Source: Chara braunii (Eukaryota > Streptophyta > Charophyceae > Charales > Characeae). From it: a stretch of 24,469 nt of DNA. Below, piece after piece: positions 19,353 through 24,469 of this stretch. The stretch covers positions 38,519 through 62,987 of the forward strand of contig BFEA01001014.1 of NCBI GenBank assembly GCA_003427395.1, in the 5' to 3' direction. A program made the translations under genes and the position numbers. Within the stretch, counting starts at the first letter, position 1, and every line of letters starts with the position of its first letter. The notes beneath the pieces are model-generated. The model worked only from the letters and a program-made list of their open reading frames with translations, searched no databases and was not told the DNA's origin.

Positions 19353-20069
19353 GGGGACCCTAGGCAACTGGAAATGGACTTGGAGAGAGCTTTGAAAGAG
19401 AATTTCTCTTTAGCTCTATAGTCTTTGGCCTCAGCAAAAAGGGGATACCGGTGCATGCATCGCGACCCCAAGACCTCTATCCCTTTGAGGGAAAAAGTCT
19501 CTGCGCGACCTGTTCCTCTTCGAGAGGTTGAGGGTTAAAGGACTAAGGCACCTACCACTTGGATCGGTGCGTGACGTCCGGAACCACCTCCGACAACGAG
19601 CTCTAGTCGGCGAGTTCCAACTGCGCCTCCTGTCGAACGCCTAAACGTCAAAGGGCGAGAGAGCCAAATGGGCAGGAAAGCCATTCTCATCTAGTCTATT
19701 TTGCTACTCTCTAACCACACGCCACATCATAGAGGGGTGGCATGGCCGTTTGGGTCGGACCACGGCTGCCCGCACTAAGTTGGGCAACACTTACCAAGGG
19801 GAGAGGTCGGGCGAGGTACTGGGTGGATTCCGCCACCACCACGGGGCATTGACACTGCCCTGCCGGAACATTACAACCGTTTCGGGACTAATTGCGAGGT
19901 CTTCGTAACTGCACTCGCGGACTGATCGAGAGCCCTCTCTTGAAAGAAAGAGGCAGGTATCCAGAAAATCACCACTCGGGAGGAACGATTCGCGAGGAAC
20001 ACTCTTACGGCTAGACGAGACCCTGACAGACTTGGATTGGACCTACCTGACAGACGTGAGGAGGAACCT
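19353..20069. other. GC-rich sequence without a gene; possible LTR remnant
   Basis: No ORF with recognisable content. Its right end abuts a sequence resembling a tRNA primer-binding site, so part of it could be a 5' LTR of a second element. I could not find its partner repeat in this window. Confidence 0.25.
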
Positions 20070-20081
20070 TGGTATCAGTGC
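20070..20081 (+). promoter_or_regulatory. Possible initiator-tRNA-Met primer-binding site
   Basis: TGGTATCAGTGC differs at one position from TGGTATCAGAGC, the usual plant retroelement primer-binding site complementary to the 3' end of initiator tRNA-Met. An LTR would be expected to end just to the left with CA (a CA occurs at 20052-20053, in CCTGACA). No gag or pol follows to the right within reach, so an isolated remnant or coincidence is possible. Confidence 0.3.
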
Positions 20082-20319
20082 TCGCCACGTAAGAGAACAA
20101 AGATCGATTCGGGTAGAAGGATGAGGCGTCGTTCGCTGGGGAGGAACTGATCACTCTTCCTTTTGTAAAGCGGACGAGCTTGTGTCCTTGACTTGCGGTT
20201 GGCGGACCAAAGGTCTGCGTACCTCAGAGTGAGAACCAGTCGCGCGATGGGGACATCTTGTTTTGAGTAGGGGGAAGGTGTGCCATCTACCAATGAATAC
20301 GCATGAAAATAAGACTTGT

Positions 20320-20640
20320 GATTGTTCTTGGGAAAAAGGGGCCTGTCAAGATGGCCGGAACAAAAAAAGATTGTAATTGGTTTTCTATGGGCCTGAGAAA
20401 AGGGGGTCTGGCAAGACACCAGAGCAGAAAGGACTTGAGCAAGTGACATGGTATAAACTTGAGAAAATGGCTTGGCAAGATAGCCAGGAAGGAAAGGGCT
20501 GGTGTGATTGATTCTGCATAAGCCTAGGAAAGGAATTGGCAGACAGAGTTGGTTGTGTAATTGGCTCGTATAAGCTTGAAAAGATGAGAAGTGGCAGAGG
20601 GGTGAGCCAAGCATTGCACATGGAGAGTCAATTAAGTAAA
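20320..20640. repeat. Degenerate tandem repeat of about 66 bp, five units
   Basis: Landmarks of the type CYTGRGAAAA recur at about 20327, 20392, 20458, 20523 and 20575, each followed by GGCARGA-like sequence and then AATTGG or a related stretch. A minus-strand frame (20725 to 20075) stays open for 216 codons across it because most units are multiples of three. No domain is recognisable in it, so I do not call a gene. Confidence 0.55.
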
Positions 20641-20739
20641 GGACAAGAAAAGGCAAAGGATGATATGCATGCGGAATTGGCAGGACCGGAGAAAGGCCGG
20701 AAGGAATGACCTGGAAAGAATGCATGTGGATTTGGCTAT

Positions 20740-21473
20740 GTCTGAGCTTCAGGGAGAGGAAAAATTGTATTGAAAATGAGTGGATGTCCTAAGAGTAATG
20801 AATGAGACAAAGCCAAAATGATTTTTGCTCGAGAATGTTTTTTCAATGAAATGGGAAGATAGATTTGAGATTACGAATGCAGCCTTCAAGACATTGTTGA
20901 CAGCGAGAAATAACGTACAATGAAAAACTAGTTGCAGGGCATGTCTGTGGTCAGACCCCTCCAAGGGGCGATGCTAGTCAACTTGATAAAGAAAAGGGAC
21001 ATCAAGCTGCTTAAGCTCCTTGAAGTGTTGCTAGCTCGCACCTGGAGGAAGCCATGACGAATGATCCTTGTGACATTCGCCGCCAAAATCTTCCTCTTAC
21101 CGCAGTCCCTGGGGAGGGTGATGGGCTCGTCGTCCTCTCTTTTGTGGGACGATACCGGAGGTTGTTAGGAAGCTCTTGGGTATTTGGGAGTTCCAGTGAG
21201 AAAGAGATACAGTTGTGAGACGGACGTTAATGCATGGAGAGTGTCACGCGCTCGTTACAAAGACATTATTGAGCGTGGGGACGTTATGCAATTTAAAGGA
21301 AACCCGAAACAAAACCTTGACCCCTCCATACCCTCCTCCGCCCCAAGGGCGAAAACTTAAAGAAGGACCCGAGAAAAGAGTGTGAAAGACAAAAAGAACC
21401 CTGACAAGCTAACTACCCATCCCACCCCACCTCTCTTCCCTATCTTTCTATCACTCCACAATTCCTACTGACC
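20740..21473. other. No gene recognised; possible promoter at right end
   Basis: No convincing ORF. The last 100 bp are pyrimidine-rich (CCACCTCTCTTCCCTATC and similar) and lead into an ATG in strong context at 21474, as in a plant-type 5' leader. An AATTTAAAG at about 21290 could be a weak TATA-like element. Confidence 0.35.
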
Positions 21474-21798
21474 ATGGATTGGTGCGCGATGAGGACATCG
21501 CGAATAAGTGGGGGGAATATGTCGGGACAGGTGAGTCCCGAATGACTTCCCGTCACTCGAGAGACTGTATATTACCAATTTGTGCACGACAGAGAAAATC
21601 GGAGGCAGGAATGCTGGAAAGAGAAGAAGCATGGGCATGGACAGTACGAAGCCAGAGGCTGCCCAGAGTCGTCGGGCCCGCCAAACTAGAAATGAGTTGG
21701 CTAAGCAGAAAGCTGCAAAAGGACAGGGAGAGAATAGCAGGGGCGACTCTTTCCCCGAAGGACAGAGAAGGGTCACCGGGAAGTCGGGAGTAGCTTAG
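21474..21798 (+). other. Candidate gene start: short first exon, intron, basic second exon
   Basis: ACCATGG surrounds the ATG at 21474. Nineteen codons later GACAG meets GTGAGT (donor at 21530/21531), and AG acceptors occur at 21592 and 21594. Using the second acceptor joins the exon in frame to a basic, low-complexity segment (SRRARQTRNELAKQKAAKGQ) ending at TAG or TTAG near 21795. The composition recalls the charged N-termini of gag proteins of such elements, but no domain is recognised. The splicing model is entirely inferred. Confidence 0.25.
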
Positions 21799-22014
21799 GA
21801 GGTGTGCAGCAAGGGAAGGAAGGAAGTGGGAAGAGACAGGGCGCAAGGCGCCGATGCAACGCGGCGGCAGGAGGGCCGATGAGACTGCGGGGTAGGTGGG
21901 AGCCGACACCCGGAACAGAATATAATGCGGGACGCAATAGGAGTAGGGAGCGGAGTTCGCTGTAAGACGGAAGGACGTCAGGGGCAGCAAGGAAAGACGT
22001 GGTACAGGTGGGGC

Positions 22015-22140
22015 AGGAGTGCCAGGGACCACATAGGATCGAGGGACGGGACGGTACCAACAGGACAAAGTGTCGGGGACCGCGTGAGACCAAGGGAAAG
22101 ACGTGATGCAGGCGAACCGAAGTGTCAGGGACCACATGAG
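22015..22140. repeat. Three copies of a repeat of about 52 bp
   Basis: GTGYCRGGGACCRC recurs at about 22019, 22069 and 22123 with similar purine-rich sequence between. Confidence 0.5.
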
Positions 22141-22150
22141 TCTAGATAAA

Positions 22151-22482
22151 ATGGCGGCACCAGCGGAACCACTAGCAGATTGGGTGTCGACGGAATTAAA
22201 AAAAGTGTTAGGAGCCGTGGACAGGTGCCGAAGGTCGTAGCCATCAGCGAAATAATCGGCGACCAGCCCAAGGAGGACGGCGCGCGAGAAAGGGTCGTCA
22301 ACAGGGATGACATCGGAAAAAGGGGAGGGGCTAGGAACAATAAAAAAAAGAGGAAAAGTCGGGCGCTGACGGAAGTTGTGAACGGAACGGAGGAGACGGG
22401 CGTGAGACGGAAAAGACGGAGGGTACCCGGGGTGACCCAAGGGGACCCTGGATCAAGTGCGACGGCGATAAAAATAAAATAA
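22151..22482 (+). pseudogene. Possible broken ORF with basic clusters, family unknown
   Basis: ATG at 22151 opens MAAPAEPLADWVSTELKKVL and stops at TAG 22238. A neighbouring frame continues from about 22215 with VVAISEIIGDQPKEDG and two basic clusters (NNKKKRKSR, RRKRRRV) to TAA near 22482. This may be one frameshifted gene of about 110 codons encoding a nucleic-acid-binding or nuclear protein, or only purine-rich sequence that happens to be open. A 295-codon minus-strand ORF across this region is an effect of purine bias. Confidence 0.2.
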
Positions 22483-23073
22483 CATAATATCAGGTGGACA
22501 GGACCGCCCAGGCCAGGGATCCGGATGAAAATCATGAGTGTCGCTGCGGCAAGCGCCGGCGGGAGGTGCCGAGGGGAAAAGGGGGGGGGGGATAGAGGTA
22601 GAGAAGGCCGGACAGCACTCCGAATTATTCCGGACCAGCCAGACCAAGAAAAACGAAGTTTCGAGGGCTCGACGTGGAGAGTAGGCTGGCTGGAGAAAAT
22701 CGGAGCAAGGGGGTTTCAAACAGGAAGCAGCGGCAGCAAAAAGGAGTCCCCTTTGGCCTTTGGGGTGCCACTATTGCAGTCCGAGGTGCAACGGCCATAT
22801 GCCGGCTGCAAATCAGGCCTTGGGAAAGATCCAACAACTAGAAAAAGGAGAAATAGTTGTTGGACACTTGTCCCAACAGTAAATGAGAAAAGAAAGGAGA
22901 AAAAGGAGGGAGAATGAGACAAAGGAGGAGGAAGGAGTGGAGGAAAAAGTGCCACCAGGTTGGGACTTGCAGGTCTCAATGATGACCTCATCCCTCCTAG
23001 ATCCTAGGAGGGCAGTCCGGATTGCAGAGATAAGGTCCTTGGGGCATTATCTCTGCAATATCTGAATTTAAGC
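22483..23073 (+). other. Purine-rich sequence ahead of an A-tract; possible retroposon 3' end
   Basis: Only low-complexity frames are seen. One short frame (ATG 22883 to TGA at 23063) ends VPPGWDLQVSMM and LLDPRRAVRIAEIRSLG about 8 nt before the A-tract. No recognised domain. Confidence 0.3.
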
Positions 23074-23090
23074 AAAAAAAAAAAAAAAAA
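23074..23090 (+). repeat. A17 tract, possible retroposition tail
   Basis: Seventeen consecutive A follow a stop codon closely. No AATAAA lies within 30 nt upstream, so it may be the tail of a LINE/SINE-type insertion or a plain mononucleotide repeat. Confidence 0.5.
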
Positions 23091-23368
23091 TGCTGATGTG
23101 AGTTGGCCGGCTCATTTTTGGGCCTTAGATCTGAGATCTGATCTTACATATAAGGAGATCTAGCCATTTTTTGTTGGCTGACACAAAACGGCTAGCTCCG
23201 GAATGAGTTGGCAACAAAATGGAGGGAAAACTAAGAGAGGGACAAGACAAAACTGCCAATTTGGCCCAAGGTTTGGGCCAGGTACATCATAAAAATTGAA
23301 AATTTGAGTTAATGACTCAAATCTGGAGCAACGGGGGGCTTGGAGTAACTCGGAATGATAAGAACCAT

Positions 23369-23398
23369 AGATCTCAGCCAAATCCAAGGCTGAGATCT
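23369..23398. repeat. Perfect 11-bp inverted repeat (hairpin)
   Basis: AGATCTCAGCC and GGCTGAGATCT are exact reverse complements separated by an 8-nt loop. Confidence 0.9.
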
Positions 23399-23588
23399 GT
23401 GCCGCCACTTGGAAAAATGCAACGGCCTACCCAAAGAAGGCCTAGACTAAGAAAAAGGCGAAAAATGGGCCTTGAGGCCCTCAATTTTCAGTAAAGGCTG
23501 CATTTTGGAAAAGGGTACCCCAAAAGGCAGCACTTTTGGAGGTAAAAAAAGGCCGGGGTAGGCCAAGGGGTAGTCCGGGAGGGTACCA

Positions 23589-23644
23589 GCCTCTCAGACT
23601 ACATGTACCTGGCCAAAATGAGGCCCAGGTACCCCTGGAGAGGC
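23589..23644. repeat. Nested inverted repeats
   Basis: The outer arms GCCTCTC (23589-23595) and GAGAGGC (23638-23644) enclose inner arms GTACCTGGCC (23605-23614) and GGCCCAGGTAC (23622-23632), which pair with one bulged base around a 7-nt loop. Confidence 0.8.
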
Positions 23645-23734
23645 CAGAACCTGAAATTTGGCGTTTGGGGTACCTCGCTCCACTCAGAGGCACTTAAAGG
23701 GGCCTAGAGGTTGGGCGGTGCACCTGTTCCAGCC

Positions 23735-23742
23735 TATATAAG
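23735..23742 (+). promoter_or_regulatory. TATA box
   Basis: TATATAAG is a strong TATA match. It lies inside CCAGC...GCTGG, itself a small inverted repeat. Transcription would be expected to start about 30 nt downstream, near 23765. Confidence 0.55.
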
Positions 23743-23763
23743 CTGGAGGTGTAGGCGGCAACT

Positions 23764-23803
23764 CTCATTTGAGCATGAGAGGTGCCCATGCTGCCCAAAT
23801 GAG
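23764..23803 (+). promoter_or_regulatory. Hairpin at the predicted transcript 5' end
   Basis: CTCATTTG+AGCAT pairs with ATGCT+CAAATGAG, giving 13 bp with a 3-nt bulge and an 11-nt loop. The 5' arm starts 29 nt after the first T of the TATA box, so the RNA would begin with this stem-loop. Confidence 0.6.
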
Positions 23804-24160
23804 TCCGTGAGTGAGTACTAGTGTGAATAGAGCAAGGAAGTGAGAGCCGTAGCTAGCCTGTAGCCTGGCTATGGAGGTAAGGTTGAGAAAGGTAACCTAG
23901 AGGCTAGGAGGGAGCAAGGAGAGTGGTCCGCCATAGCCCTCAGGCTGTGAAATAGGAGGAGAGGCTAAAAGGGGTCCCCATAGCCCTTCTAGAGGAAAGG
24001 ACTCCACAGCCTTACAAGCAGGCACCTGCCATAGCTAAAGGAGAGGTGTGAGGGAAGGAGGAGAGAGCTTTGGAGAGAGGAAAAACCCTACTTAGGAGGG
24101 TAGGACCAAGCATTGGGACTCCACTGCCTAGAAACCAGCGAGAGGTGAGTGAAAGAGTAG
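23804..24160 (+). other. Putative non-coding leader with splice donors
   Basis: No ORF of note. Words like CCATAGCC(C) and CTATGGAGG recur several times. GGAG/GTAAGG near 23875 and GAGAG/GTGAGT near 24144 resemble 5' splice sites. Consistent with an untranslated first exon, unproven. Confidence 0.3.
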
Positions 24161-24164
24161 GGAG

Positions 24165-24333
24165 ACCTCCTCCTCCTCCTTCTGCTTCTTGTTCTTCTTC
24201 TTCTTCTTCTTCTTTTTCCTCCTCTTCGCCTTCTTCTCTCCTTCTTCTTTCTTCTTCTTCTTCTTCTTCTTCTTCTTCTTCTTCTTCCTTTTCTTTTCTT
24301 TCTCCCTCTCCTCCTCCTCCCCCTCCTCCTCTT
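24165..24333. repeat. Polypyrimidine CTT/CTC microsatellite
   Basis: Nearly pure pyrimidine on the plus strand (CCT, CTT and mixed repeats) for about 170 bp. The Ser/Phe-rich and Glu/Arg-rich ORFs it creates on the two strands are not genes. Confidence 0.95.
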
Positions 24334-24469
24334 GTCAAAACTTGTCATTTTGTTGATTTGGGTGCTGGGGTGTATTGCGCTTCACCTTGGGATACTTCGG
24401 TGATGTTTTCCCTAGTGTAGATGATGTCAAACTTGTCATTTTGTTGATTTGGGTGTTGGGGTGTGTTGC
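24334..24469. repeat. 91-bp satellite, second array (type A units)
   Basis: CTTGTCATTTTGTTGATTTG at 24341 recurs at 24432, exactly 91 bp on, with the same intervening sequence as the first units of the window. It begins abruptly in mid-unit after the microsatellite and is cut by the window end. Confidence 0.95.

Larger units (their letters stand above)
23091..23734 (+). promoter_or_regulatory. Hairpin-rich upstream region of a putative promoter
   Basis: No gene. It contains several GATCT motifs (23125-23160) and at least four inverted repeats: TTTGAGT/ACTCAAA near 23303, an 11-bp perfect stem at 23369-23398, GGGCC/GGCCC near 23469 and a nested pair at 23589-23644. It ends at a TATA box. It could be the U3 part of an LTR whose partner lies outside the window, beginning at TGCTGATG just after the A-tract; this is inference. 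Confidence 0.4.

Noticed and set aside
19490-20060. Possible rRNA segment because of GC-rich, structured appearance
   Set aside because: No conserved rRNA core sequence is recognisable on either strand.
21553-22440. 295-codon minus-strand ORF, the longest minus-strand frame of the window
   Set aside because: The plus strand is strongly purine-rich here, which removes stops from the minus strand; the translation is Ser/Pro/Leu-rich without a motif.
24012-24338. Glu/Arg-rich minus-strand ORFs and a Ser/Phe-rich plus-strand ORF
   Set aside because: They are created by the CTT/CTC microsatellite.

Overview
The window is nuclear DNA of a eukaryote. It has long satellite arrays, several microsatellites, a decayed Ty3/gypsy-type LTR retrotransposon, and no bacterial-style gene packing. 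The reverse transcriptase and integrase wording (YIDD followed by NPVKGA, the GSLP block, the gag phrase FDGTNITEFL) resembles, from memory, elements of charophyte green algae such as Chara, and more distantly those of basidiomycete fungi. That organism call is an inference and has not been searched. Scattered single N bases suggest consensus ambiguity between repeat copies.

Layout. Positions 1-1455 are a 91-bp satellite, 1473-2508 an almost indel-free 80-bp satellite, 2640-3435 a 54-bp minisatellite and 3554-3603 a (TC)25 tract. Positions 3604-5490 hold no gene I can support. From about 6487 to 9929 there are four head-to-tail copies (A-D) of a protein-coding unit of unknown family, spaced about 870 bp; a much more decayed fifth copy may lie at 5493-6190. 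Only copy D is fully open (270 aa). Then comes a Ty3-like element: the first half of gag lies on the minus strand (9963-11204) and the second half on the plus strand (11207-12122), which is most simply explained by a 1.24-kb inversion. Protease, reverse transcriptase/RNase H and integrase follow on the plus strand to 16906, broken by stops and frameshifts but with most catalytic residues still readable. A further ORF (17366-17982) carries a nuclear-localisation-like cluster and a SUMO-interaction-like motif.

From 18000 to 23090 the DNA is mostly decayed and non-coding, with several degenerate tandem repeats, a possible tRNA primer-binding site at 20070, a possible gene start at 21474 and an A17 tract at 23074. 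Positions 23091-24160 look like a promoter region: a run of perfect or near-perfect hairpins, a TATA box at 23735, and a 13-bp hairpin starting where transcription would be expected to begin. A long polypyrimidine microsatellite (24165-24333) then abuts the same 91-bp satellite that opens the window.

How it may fit together: if the inversion is undone, the end of copy D lies only about 33 nt before the gag start codon, with all genes in one orientation. This raises the possibility that A-D are accessory genes of a large retroelement (tandem ORFs, gag, pro, RT, RNase H, IN, ORF3). No LTR pair was found, so the element's true ends are unknown and this remains a hypothesis.
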